Source of the DNA: a virus
DNA length: 64,000 bases
IMG/VR virus record: IMGVR_UViG_3300032223_001943
Span: 1 to 64,000 of that record
Direction: 5' to 3' (one strand)
Shown here: in pieces, positions 8,776-16,374 of the stretch
Layout of the letters: every line of letters begins with the position of its first letter
Numbering within the stretch: position 1 is the first letter of the stretch
The notes under the pieces: generated by a model
What the model saw: the letters and a program-made list of their open reading frames with translations, nothing else
The model's database searches: none
What the model was told of the DNA's origin: nothing
Position numbers and translations under genes: made by a program

Positions 8776-8783
8776 AATAAATA
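8776..8783 (-). promoter_or_regulatory. Late-type motif TATTTATT before the protease gene
   Basis: TTAATATTTATTAA in the sense direction, 12 nt before the ATG of the prohead protease. Confidence 0.45.
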
Positions 8784-8802
8784 TTAAGCTAATTCCATTT
8801 GT

Positions 8803-8885
8803 TTAATTTCTTGTTTATTTTTGTTAAATGGGGGAAGGGGGGAGGGGATATTTATTTTGATACAAATTGTTTTTATGAGTTCTAT
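8803..8885 (-). pseudogene. Degenerate duplicate of the 3' part of the 10425-10922 gene
   Basis: Read on the minus strand, 8803-8885 encodes HKNNLYQNKY, then a run of prolines from a G-rich expansion (8830-8848), then in another frame HLTKINKKLNK. The intact gene has HKNNFYQNKYFTFHLTKNKK. At DNA level, TTATTTTGATA-AAATTGTTTTTATGA is shared with one or two differences. This marks a local duplication bracketing the recombinase island. Confidence 0.5.
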
Positions 8886-8895
8886 GATATATCTA

Positions 8896-9299
8896 TTAAA
8901 TTGGAAGATTAATTTTCTTTAATAATTGGTTTGAAACATGAGTATATATTTCAGTAGTTTTAGATGATGAGTGACCGGCAATTTTTTGTATTATACGAAG
9001 ATCTGTCCCATTTTCTAATAAATTTGTAAAACATGAATGTTTTAATGTATGTATATGTCCGTTAGGATCTATATATTTTTTGAATATATTTTGACATGAT
9101 TTTGTTGAGATACCGAGGTAAAACTATAGTTATCTAAGTAAGATTGAAAATCATTTGAGTTACAATGTATTATTTGTTTATCATTTAAACTTTCTAGAAA
9201 ACATTTAATATGTGATAAATAATTTTTCCTAGTTAGTATTGAGTAGTTCAGATATATAAACTTTTCCTCACAAATCTTTATAATTTTTTGATTTTTCAT
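8896..9299 (-). pseudogene. Tyrosine recombinase (XerC/D-like integrase) remnant with internal deletion
   Basis: The minus strand first encodes an N-terminal SAM-like DNA-binding domain (SILTRKNYLSHIKCFLESLN ... SVSQQN, 76 codons). It is followed, overlapping in another frame, by a recombinase C-terminus: HTLKHSCFTNLLENGTDLRI, QKIAGHSSSKTTEIYTHVS, ending with TAA at 8896-8898. The box-II H-x-[LK]-[RK]-H, the G-H-S-S and the catalytic Tyr in TEIYTHVS are intact. The middle of the catalytic domain, including the first Arg, is gone. The two parts meet at a stretch (about 9085-9105) that reads sensibly in both frames, as expected for a deletion at short homology. Confidence 0.8.
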
Positions 9300-9364
9300 T
9301 ATGTAACTTATTTATAATTAATGATTTACAAAAAGGTTCGTATATATAATAGTTATATTCAAGT

Positions 9365-9676
9365 TTATTTTTGTTTTGATTTGTCTATATAATTTGATTT
9401 GTCTATATAATAGTTACTTACAACATTATAATAATCAGTATTTTTACCTACTGATAATCTACTAGGATTACTATTTGTTCCTGAATACTGCAAGGAATAT
9501 ATTTTATTAGGATTTGTATCATTCAGTAAAAAATAATTAGCTGTAGCCATATAAAGTGATATATCATATAAAGTTATATCAAATTCTATATTATCAACAT
9601 CTGGAAACATATAGTGTTCATTAACTTTTGGTTTATCACCCCAAAATACTTCATCAATTTTAAATAGCCAAATCAT
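9365..9676 (-). CDS. Hypothetical protein in the recombinase island
   Basis: 103 aa, no recognised family. The C-terminus contains a duplicated NYIDKS unit, from a 17-bp tandem DNA repeat (TGATTTGTCTATATAAT twice, about 9376-9409). It lies between hairpin repeat 1 and the recombinase remnant, so it is probably accessory cargo. Confidence 0.5.
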   Translation of the reverse strand: MIWLFKIDEVFWGDKPKVNEHYMFPDVDNIEFDITLYDISLYMATANYFLLNDTNPNKIYSLQYSGTNSNPSRLSVGKNTDYYNVVSNYYIDKSNYIDKSKQK

Positions 9677-9718
9677 AATCTTCTTTTTTTTAATTGTAAA
9701 ACAAAAATAAACCTAAAT

Positions 9719-9768
9719 ATAACAAATGATAAACAACATTAAAACGATTGTTTATCATCGGACGTTAT
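9719..9768 (+). repeat. 50-bp direct repeat, copy 1, attC-like hairpin
   Basis: Identical over 50 bp to 10203-10252. Each copy is itself an inverted repeat: outer arms ATAAC/GTTAT, inner arms ATGATAAACAA/TTGTTTATCAT, an 11-nt loop, and an asymmetric unpaired segment (aa versus cggac) between arms. It begins 9 nt after the stop of the enclosed minus-strand gene. Confidence 0.9.
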
Positions 9769-9776
9769 GTACAATA

Positions 9777-10166
9777 CTACGATAGTTCTTCGATTGAAGA
9801 TACTCTATCATGTGCTGAATGGTTATCCCCACATTTAGTACAAACACATCTATTCAAATCTTTGTATTCATCTTTTTTATCCCAATTAAGAATATACCCA
9901 ACAAGTGTAGTTGTATGTTGTTCACATCCACATTTAGGACAATATTTATGTTTTTTATGATACTCTTTCATAAACATATCATATTGTTTTGAACTTTCTT
10001 CCGTATGTTCACCTAAAATATATGGTGCTAATATATATCCTTGCTTCCCTTCTGCTATTTCTTCTGACGATAAATGTTTTATTATTGGTGCGTTTTCAAC
10101 ATTAATAACACCATAAAATTTACCATCTACCATTTTATTTGCGTAATTTGTTTTAATTTTTTTCAT
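9777..10166 (-). CDS. Zinc-ribbon protein inside the repeat-bounded cassette
   Basis: 129 aa from Met at 10166; the frame is open to 10223, but the upstream 19 codons run through the repeat and are unlikely to be coding. C-terminal half: CPKCG..........Y..N...........RCVCTKCG, a four-Cys zinc ribbon. Middle: KQGYILAPYILGEHTEES. The N-terminal YANKMVDGKFYGVI and the GYILAPY words recall the gp23 C-terminus (YAKKMVNSRFYA, GYIYAPY) but in reversed order, so homology is doubtful. The gene is bounded on both sides by the 50-bp repeats. Function unknown. Confidence 0.7.
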   Translation of the reverse strand: MKKIKTNYANKMVDGKFYGVINVENAPIIKHLSSEEIAEGKQGYILAPYILGEHTEESSKQYDMFMKEYHKKHKYCPKCGCEQHTTTLVGYILNWDKKDEYKDLNRCVCTKCGDNHSAHDRVSSIEELS

Positions 10167-10202
10167 ATTTTTAAATTTATCTGTTAATAATCCGTACTGT
10201 AC

Positions 10203-10252
10203 ATAACAAATGATAAACAACATTAAAACGATTGTTTATCATCGGACGTTAT
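10203..10252 (+). repeat. 50-bp direct repeat, copy 2, attC-like hairpin
   Basis: Perfect copy of 9719-9768, 484 bp away start to start. It contains the stop codon of the small ORF at 10239-10331, suggesting recombination at the repeat trimmed or fused that ORF. Confidence 0.9.
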
Positions 10253-10331
10253 AAAATATCAAATCATAATTAATCTCTTTGAGTCTCTCTAGTTGGGTCA
10301 CTCTCTCAATTATGGTCTTATAATTTGACAT
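10239..10331 (-). CDS. 30-aa ORF ending inside repeat copy 2
   Basis: MSNYKTIIERVTQLERLKEI followed by ten residues and TGA at 10239-10241. A TATATTTG box lies 10 nt upstream. The last codons are repeat sequence, so it may be a truncated remnant. Confidence 0.4.
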   Translation of the reverse strand: MSNYKTIIERVTQLERLKEINYDLIFYNVR

Positions 10332-10341
10332 TTTATAACAA

Positions 10342-10349
10342 CAAATATA
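10342..10349 (-). promoter_or_regulatory. TATATTTG promoter box for the recombinase-island cassette
   Basis: Exact Bacteroidota -7 type box on the minus strand, directed into the 30-aa ORF, repeat 2 and the zinc-ribbon gene. Confidence 0.55.
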
Positions 10350-10370
10350 AGAAATAAGTTTCTATAACCA

Positions 10371-10396
10371 AAAAAAAGAGTGATAAAATCACTCCA
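10371..10396 (-). terminator. Terminator after the 10425-10922 gene
   Basis: GAGTGAT/ATCACTC 7-bp stem with a 3-nt loop, followed on the minus strand by TTTTTTT. Confidence 0.75.
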
Positions 10397-10424
10397 TATA
10401 TTTACGATCGTTAAGCACATGTCA

Positions 10425-10922
10425 CTAACTGGTTAACAATACTTCTAAAAATTTTGGATCATTCGTTGTTTCAGTTCGTCTTTCATATTTTTTGTTTTTT
10501 GTTAAATGGAAGGTGAAGTACTTATTTTGATAAAAATTGTTTTTATGAATTGAATCCGTTATTTTCATTAATTCAGATTGTAAACCGACGGATTTAAATT
10601 CGGTGGATGGTTCGTTGAGGTAGAAATTTATTTCAAGATTCATAAATGATTTTTTACCGACTTGAATTCCACTTGGTCTTAAGTCCAAGTCAACGATATA
10701 GTTGGATTTAAAAATATCGGAATTTAAGGATTCCAATATTGAATGTTTTATTTCTCTACTTAAGTTCAACGCAACCCTAGTCCAATTTTCATTTTCATAT
10801 TTTGGTTCGATCCAAGTTTGAATATTTAGATAAAGTGATTTTAACAAAACCGAATCAACGGTTCCATATGTTATTTTTGAAATTTCATATCCAGTTATTT
10901 TTGAGGTTTTTCCTTTTTTCAT
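10425..10922 (-). CDS. Hypothetical protein
   Basis: 165 aa. Alternating beta-rich sequence with LRPSGIQVGKKSFMNLEINF near residue 82-101. No family recognised; length and composition recall small T4-like tail or baseplate accessory proteins, which is only a guess. A degenerate copy of its 3' end lies at 8803-8885. Confidence 0.65.
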   Translation of the reverse strand: MKKGKTSKITGYEISKITYGTVDSVLLKSLYLNIQTWIEPKYENENWTRVALNLSREIKHSILESLNSDIFKSNYIVDLDLRPSGIQVGKKSFMNLEINFYLNEPSTEFKSVGLQSELMKITDSIHKNNFYQNKYFTFHLTKNKKYERRTETTNDPKFLEVLLTS

Positions 10923-11012
10923 TATATTTCATAGTCTACAATGTTTATTTTTTAATAATATAAACATATTTATAGTTATAGTCAAAAAAATAAAATTTAA
11001 TAAGTAATTAGT

Positions 11013-11207
11013 ATGCTGATAGTTAAGGTGGGGAATGATAAAAATATTGAACGAGCATTAAAACAATATAAGTCTAAAATAATTAAAACTAGACAAATGA
11101 CTAAATTAAATGAAGGTAAAGAATTTATTAAACCTTCCGTAAAAAAAAGAAACGTGCTCAGCAAAGCCAAACACGTTAATAAAATCTATAACAAAAAAGA
11201 AGATTAA
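11013..11207 (+). CDS. rpsU: Phage-encoded ribosomal protein bS21
   Basis: 64 aa, the length of Bacteroidota bS21. It aligns without gaps to the family as I remember it: MLIVKVGNDKNIERALKQYK (family MLIIPIKDGENIERALKRYK), then F-I-K-P-S-V-x-K-R, then an A-K-H-V-N-K helix. bS21 sits next to the 3' end of 16S rRNA at the anti-Shine-Dalgarno; in Bacteroidota it helps sequester it. Gapless alignment puts His at position 54, where the flavobacterial protein has a Tyr reported to contact the anti-SD. It is a lone plus-strand gene inside the minus-strand block, overlapping the convergent gene by 4 nt. No SD precedes it. Confidence 0.85.
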   Translation: MLIVKVGNDKNIERALKQYKSKIIKTRQMTKLNEGKEFIKPSVKKRNVLSKAKHVNKIYNKKED

Positions 11208-11917
11208 ATTTCTTCCGATAAGTTTTTAAGTTTGAAGTATGTTATTTTAGAATATTCTTCAGACTTAACTTTTTCTATTGATTCATTAATTGTATCAATC
11301 ATATCACCCTCGGATTTTTCTTTAATGGTATTAAGTTTGGTTAGAATACCTTCCTTAAGTGGTTCGAACTTAACTTTAAGATCTTCATCACTTGATTCGA
11401 AAATTAAGTTAAATTCTTTTTTATCGGATTCATTTAACCCCTCGTAATATTTAGTAATAGTCTTATTAGCGATATTAACCATTGTTGAAACAGGTAAATT
11501 AATAACTTGTTTCTCAGTTTCACCTGGTTTAGTCAATGATTCTCTAATCACATTCTTAGCGATAATACGTCCCTCGATATTTAAGACACTTCCATTAAAT
11601 AAATTATCAATCATATCATAATTATTCGTCACATTAACATGATTAACCCATTTCTTAATAGTTAAGATATCTTTATCTTCAATCTTATTAATAGTGTTTT
11701 CATAAAAAGTTATTGATCCATGAATAAAGTCGTTAGCGACATGTTCATTTAACCCTTTATTAGACGACAGTTCATCGTATAAATAAAAAAGTTTAGCAAT
11801 GTTTCTATTACCCAAAACATATTGGTTAAACTTCTTTATTTCATTCTTAAACGAGTCATTTCCATAAGACTCGTTTAATATATGTTCAATTTTTGTTTTT
11901 AATAACCCGAATTTCAT
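11204..11917 (-). CDS. Hypothetical protein downstream of portal
   Basis: 237 aa from Met at 11917; an in-frame ATG at 11947 overlaps the portal stop, but a late-type box lies directly before the 11917 ATG. Helical and charged throughout. The N-terminus MKFGLLKTKIEHILNES contains an I-L-N-E word like the leaders of other presumed virion proteins. It resembles the short helical proteins near portal genes in T4-like phages (prohead core role possible, not shown). Confidence 0.65.
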   Translation of the reverse strand: MKFGLLKTKIEHILNESYGNDSFKNEIKKFNQYVLGNRNIAKLFYLYDELSSNKGLNEHVANDFIHGSITFYENTINKIEDKDILTIKKWVNHVNVTNNYDMIDNLFNGSVLNIEGRIIAKNVIRESLTKPGETEKQVINLPVSTMVNIANKTITKYYEGLNESDKKEFNLIFESSDEDLKVKFEPLKEGILTKLNTIKEKSEGDMIDTINESIEKVKSEEYSKITYFKLKNLSEEI

Positions 11918-11931
11918 ATTTACTTTTTTAT

Positions 11932-11939
11932 TATAAATA
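11932..11939 (-). promoter_or_regulatory. Late-type motif TATTTATA at the portal/11917 junction
   Basis: GATATTTATAATA in the sense direction, 14 nt before the 11917 ATG. It supports that start. Confidence 0.45.
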
Positions 11940-14900
11940 TCAATCATTCAAAAGTTTGTTCAATTGTTGTTCAATATCACCTAAAGAATTTCTCGCTTTT
12001 GACAAATCAATGTATTGATCCTCCTCAAATAGATTATCATTTTCTAATAATATGGATAAATTATCCCTAGTTTTACCTTCAGGAGTTACACCCGCTTCAC
12101 CACCAACTTCTGGTCCTGGTATAGGAGGCATTGGAGGTAATCCCATATCACTACCTATACCAGATGGTTCTCCTCCTGGCGGTGGTGGGGGAGTTGCTGT
12201 TACGGATTGTGTACTACCAGTTTTTGTCCCATATAACTTATCGATATTATCAAATAATCCAGTGTGTGTTATAATGGTCGCAGTATTAGTTAACTCGGCA
12301 GCTACCGCCCGTTCAATACGTTGTTGTTGTAAATCTAATTTAATTTCTTCATCTGAAAAACCTAATATATGTTTTTTAGCCCAAGATGCCGACACCGGTG
12401 CAAAAGTGTCTTGTAAAGGTGTAACCGCGTCTTTATACAATAACATTTTTTCCTTCCAAACATCAATTTTTAATAAATCCGCTTGTGATGAGGGATTTGT
12501 TAGATTTAGAGTAAATGAACGTAATTCATCTTCAAAACCTAATAGGAATAAATGTATGATTGCGATCTTATTTAATTCCGCTAATGCACACTTCTGAATT
12601 TTATTAATTGTTCTAGCAAAACGGATATCCATTAATGATAAATCTTTACCACCACCAACTGGTTCTTCAAACCCTAAAAAGGCTTTTGGAACACGTAACG
12701 CCGTTAATAATTTTTTCTGAATATATTCAATATCTGAAATTTCTCCAAGGTTGCTATTTTTAATGAAAACCCCCGATTCGACAGCAAAAGTGTGGAAATT
12801 ATGGTATAATTCATCCCCATCTACCGTTATTGTTCCGGTGTCCATTCTATCATTTAAGTACTCAATCGCAACAATTTTGTGGTTATAAAGAATTTCAGAT
12901 TCTGTTTTGTTTTCTTTTACAATATAATATCTCCACGCACGTAAATTTTTATAACCTATTTCATTCGCGGTTGTTTTTGACCAATCTCTGTAGTTTTTGA
13001 ATCCACGTTCTTTTAACATCTTTTCAAGATGGTTGTGTGTGAATTTTTCAAGATTGGTTAATGAACTTCTAATTTCTAAGTTTGTGTTCACAAACTCGTT
13101 CATAAAATCGGTTGAATTGTTTAATTCAATTAAAGCTAAGTCGGCACGACCAGTTTTATTGAACATATCAAAAAACATTTGGTAAAGTTCTTCAGTGAAT
13201 GTTAGAGTTTGTTTTTTAGAAAAAACTTTTTCTTTATATTCATTAACTTCCCACATTTGTTTTGAAATTTTAGAAAAATTTTCCTTAAACTCAATTGTGG
13301 ATTTAACCTCACTAATTCGTTCACCTCTTTTTTTAATGATTTCAATTTTATTAGGACTATTATTAATAACCTCGTTAATCACCGCTTGATGGTATTTAAA
13401 GTGATCTTGATTATTCATCCACACAATATTTGATGGATTATTATTAAATCTATTAAAATCCTTATGGTGTCTAACTTGTTTAGTGTTGTTAACGAATTTT
13501 TCTTCATGAATCATTTCACCAATAACACCAAATTGATCTAGATGGTCAACCACAAATCTATGTGTGAATACCCATTCTTGTTTTTCAGTATCCCAAACTT
13601 GTTCATATTCATTACTTTTTTTACTAATACGTTCATTACGTTTATAAAACGGCATTAATGAATCACCAACAACTAAATCTTGTGCTTCAACAAATCCTTT
13701 TGTTCTATGAACCCACTTATGGTCTGGGGTTGTGGTAATTGATTCCCCATTATCCAATGTGATTTTAATAACTTCAGCATCTTTACGAGTAGTCCCCGCC
13801 CATGTTATCATACCTGGTGCTAATTCACCAGTTTCAGGGTTACAAGAATAAACCCATAAATCACGATTTCCGTTATCCCATTCTTCGATTATTTGTTGTA
13901 ATTCTAACACTCTACCATCCAATAATGGAATTCTCGTATCTAAAGCAATACAAGCCCCTGGTAGAGTTTCAATTGGTGATGGCGACGTTGGGTCACGAAC
14001 TGGAATAAAGTAGTCTTGATCTACCGCCATTTGGTTAAAACGCATATCAACATTCCCTGTTGCCGAATCAACCACTTGGTCTCGTTTGAACTTATTTGCA
14101 ACACGTTGTACATATGGTTCAACATCTTTATCATCCATATTACCAACAAAAACCTTAAATACTCTACGTTCAGGTGCTCTACTAGTTCGGTAGATTAACA
14201 TGGCGTCCTCAGCTAAACAATTGTGTACAACTGAACCATTTGCGATAAAATTATGTAATTCAGATTCAACCTCCAAGTCCCAAACTGGTTCATCATCATT
14301 TTCAGTTATGTCAATAATCTTTTCAAATGATACATTATCAAGTGAAGGTATTACTAAGTTATCTTCATCGATTTTTATTTCATTTAACGTCTTATATTCA
14401 AAATCACCATCACAATAAACAAGTACTTGATGATCATCTGTTATATCAATTGAATTGTATCTTGTTCTAACATTAAATGTTTTTTTAACGCCACTTTGCC
14501 AACAATCTTTAACCTTCGTTGAAATTAATTCGTTATTATTAAAATCATATGAATAAATTATCTCACCCGATTTAATATCTTTAATCATCTTATAACCATC
14601 GATTGTCCAAACTTTTGTATTTTCACTAACACACAATTGTTTCCACACACGTCTAGCCTTCTCTAACATTGACGTGCCATATGGCAATTTTCGGTCATCC
14701 CCCAATAATCTAAAGTGGGCAATTTCCCAAGTATTAAACTCCATATCTTTAGCCTTCCACTTGAATCTAAGACCTTTATTTTCAATTGGTTCGTCGGTAT
14801 TAATACTTTTGGCTGCCATTCCACGTTCAAACCGTTCAATTTCAATGTTTGGTAATTGAGTACAACCGATAATACCTTTTTCTGGATCTAATTTAAGATA

Positions 14901-16337
14901 AACGAAGTTATCACCATATTTGGTCATATTACGAATCCACATTGGTAGATTTGTATTAATATCTAATGAATTGTTGAATAAATCGGCTAATACCGACTTA
15001 ATACGTTTTGATTCGGAATATATTTGTAACATGAAACCGTTTTCATCAACCGTTGTCGATTCTTCGGAATAAATGTCCAATGCTGCGGATATTTCCGGAG
15101 TGTTATGTGAAAATATGGTGTCTGTTGCGAAATTTTTATATCCAGGTACTGTTATATCATAAACTGGTACAACACCAAATGGTTCAATTGATACGATTTT
15201 ATGGTTAATTGCTAATTGATCCCCCTTCGCTTTAGCTGTGGAGTATTTAGATTTCTCAATTTTATACGCTTCCAAGAATGTCGACCAATCTTTATAACCG
15301 GCATTAACAATGTCCCGTTGAATTTTTACATGTGATACACCTAAAGCGACCGCTGTCTTTTTTAATGTTTTATGTTGTCTTGCGGTTTCGATGATGTTAT
15401 CAAAAGGAATACTAAAATACACAGGATTATTTTCTTTTGCTCTACGTCCATCCCAACTAAAATTCTTTTTTGAACGAGCAACAATCTTCATTTTTTCACG
15501 ATATTCAGGATTACCCCATAATTTTTCGTTATTAATTTTCGCGTGATACGATTGGTGTTCAAACTTATCCATAATAAGTAGATTCTCTGGGTTATTATTT
15601 TTCCCGTTAAAATCACGATGATGAACAACTTCATTAGATTCAAGTGGTCTGTAAAACCACTCGGCTATTAAATTATGTTCGGACACCCACCCATGATGAC
15701 CAACTTTACTATTACAACTATACACCCAATGATATTTATCTTTATCATAAAATGATTTTCTATAAAAAGGCATCATTGAATCACCAGGTTTTAGGTTCAT
15801 AACACGTTCAAACGAACCATCACGCATCATCAATTGATGTTCCCATGTTGCGATGATATGATTACCATCGTCAAATGTTATTTTATAGGTCATTTCATCC
15901 CTAGTGTAGTGAGCATTTCTTGCTTTTGCTGGTATTACACGTTTTTCATTGTGATCATATGAATAAACGATAAATTCGTTATCCCTACCTTTATCCGCAA
16001 GTTCTTTAATTGTGATAAACCCATCTGGTGTTGCGATTTTTGTATCACCATGCAAACAAAACTCCATTGATTCCAGATCGAAGAATGTTGCCAATCTTGT
16101 TGGTTCATAATATACTGCTTGGGAATATAGGTTAGTTTCAATCTTCGCCCATTGATTCCCTAGGAAATAGGTTTGTTGTGCTTGAAGTTTTTCACGTTCG
16201 TATTCTTGTTTTGACGTGGTTTTTAATAGTTCAGTTTTGTCAAACTTATATGTTGGGTAATCCTGGTTCAGTAATGAATTGGGACCAAATGCCTTGGTCA
16301 GTCGTTGCCATACCGTTAAATTTTTATCTTGTTCCAT
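11940..16337 (-). CDS. 20: Portal protein (T4 gp20-like) precursor with three inteins
   Basis: 1465-aa precursor. Removing three inteins leaves extein segments 1-93, 413-568, 707-795 and 1195-1465, a 609-aa portal. Junctions rejoin conserved gp20 sequence: SMEF/TPEISAALDIYSEE, WKQL/CLAEDAMLIYRTSRAPE and ETLPGA/SNLGEISDIEYIQ (T4 has WRQL.MIED...YR.TRAPERR and DTLPGA). The portal forms the 12-subunit DNA entry ring of the capsid. The mature C-terminus is Pro/Gly-rich (about 1370-1410 of the precursor). Each splice must work for a functional capsid, so assembly may be gated by splicing. Upstream is the late-type box 16367-16374 and then terminase. Confidence 0.92.
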   Translation of the reverse strand: MEQDKNLTVWQRLTKAFGPNSLLNQDYPTYKFDKTELLKTTSKQEYEREKLQAQQTYFLGNQWAKIETNLYSQAVYYEPTRLATFFDLESMEFCLHGDTKIATPDGFITIKELADKGRDNEFIVYSYDHNEKRVIPAKARNAHYTRDEMTYKITFDDGNHIIATWEHQLMMRDGSFERVMNLKPGDSMMPFYRKSFYDKDKYHWVYSCNSKVGHHGWVSEHNLIAEWFYRPLESNEVVHHRDFNGKNNNPENLLIMDKFEHQSYHAKINNEKLWGNPEYREKMKIVARSKKNFSWDGRRAKENNPVYFSIPFDNIIETARQHKTLKKTAVALGVSHVKIQRDIVNAGYKDWSTFLEAYKIEKSKYSTAKAKGDQLAINHKIVSIEPFGVVPVYDITVPGYKNFATDTIFSHNTPEISAALDIYSEESTTVDENGFMLQIYSESKRIKSVLADLFNNSLDINTNLPMWIRNMTKYGDNFVYLKLDPEKGIIGCTQLPNIEIERFERGMAAKSINTDEPIENKGLRFKWKAKDMEFNTWEIAHFRLLGDDRKLPYGTSMLEKARRVWKQLCVSENTKVWTIDGYKMIKDIKSGEIIYSYDFNNNELISTKVKDCWQSGVKKTFNVRTRYNSIDITDDHQVLVYCDGDFEYKTLNEIKIDEDNLVIPSLDNVSFEKIIDITENDDEPVWDLEVESELHNFIANGSVVHNCLAEDAMLIYRTSRAPERRVFKVFVGNMDDKDVEPYVQRVANKFKRDQVVDSATGNVDMRFNQMAVDQDYFIPVRDPTSPSPIETLPGACIALDTRIPLLDGRVLELQQIIEEWDNGNRDLWVYSCNPETGELAPGMITWAGTTRKDAEVIKITLDNGESITTTPDHKWVHRTKGFVEAQDLVVGDSLMPFYKRNERISKKSNEYEQVWDTEKQEWVFTHRFVVDHLDQFGVIGEMIHEEKFVNNTKQVRHHKDFNRFNNNPSNIVWMNNQDHFKYHQAVINEVINNSPNKIEIIKKRGERISEVKSTIEFKENFSKISKQMWEVNEYKEKVFSKKQTLTFTEELYQMFFDMFNKTGRADLALIELNNSTDFMNEFVNTNLEIRSSLTNLEKFTHNHLEKMLKERGFKNYRDWSKTTANEIGYKNLRAWRYYIVKENKTESEILYNHKIVAIEYLNDRMDTGTITVDGDELYHNFHTFAVESGVFIKNSNLGEISDIEYIQKKLLTALRVPKAFLGFEEPVGGGKDLSLMDIRFARTINKIQKCALAELNKIAIIHLFLLGFEDELRSFTLNLTNPSSQADLLKIDVWKEKMLLYKDAVTPLQDTFAPVSASWAKKHILGFSDEEIKLDLQQQRIERAVAAELTNTATIITHTGLFDNIDKLYGTKTGSTQSVTATPPPPPGGEPSGIGSDMGLPPMPPIPGPEVGGEAGVTPEGKTRDNLSILLENDNLFEEDQYIDLSKARNSLGDIEQQLNKLLND
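12756..13952 (-). mobile_element. Portal intein 3 (399 aa, HNH endonuclease)
   Basis: Precursor residues 796-1194. Block A CIALDTRI, block B SITTTPDHKW, HNH core RHHKDFNRFNNNPSNIVWM, block F/G LYHNFHTFAVESGVFIKN, then Ser as first extein residue. The penultimate residue is Lys rather than the usual His, so Asn cyclisation may be slower. The segment about 200-350 holds a HEG-type DNA-binding region. Confidence 0.9.
14220..14633 (-). mobile_element. Portal intein 2 (138 aa mini-intein)
   Basis: Precursor residues 569-706. Block A CVSENTKV, block B SIDITDDHQVLV, block F VWDLEVESELHNFIANG, ending VVHN, with Cys +1. No endonuclease domain; the length is that of a minimal splicing domain. It is inserted in the conserved RRVWKQL/C-LAEDAM motif. 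Confidence 0.92.
15102..16058 (-). mobile_element. Portal intein 1 (319 aa, HNH endonuclease)
   Basis: Precursor residues 94-412. Block A CLHGDTKI, block B HIIATWEHQLM, HNH core VVHHRDFNGKNNNPENLLIM, a helix-turn-helix-like KKTAVALGVSHVKIQRDIV, block F VPVYDITVPGYKNFATDTI, ending SHN, with Thr +1. Confidence 0.92.
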
Positions 16338-16366
16338 AAGTTAATTATAAGTATATTTTTTTAATT

Positions 16367-16374
16367 AATAAATA
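16367..16374 (-). promoter_or_regulatory. Late-type motif TATTTATT before the portal gene
   Basis: AATATTTATTAATT in the sense direction, 29 nt before the portal ATG, overlapping the end of the terminase gene. Confidence 0.45.

Noticed and set aside
9777-10166. Captured capsid-protein fragment (YANKMVDGKFYG and GYILAPY words as in gp23)
   Set aside because: The words are short and in reversed order; the zinc ribbon and overall length suggest an independent family.
9719-10252. CRISPR array
   Set aside because: Only two repeats with a 434-bp gene between them and no cas genes in the window.
12052-12597. 181-aa plus-strand frame over the portal C-terminus
   Set aside because: Antisense shadow of the conserved portal extein; no start signals.
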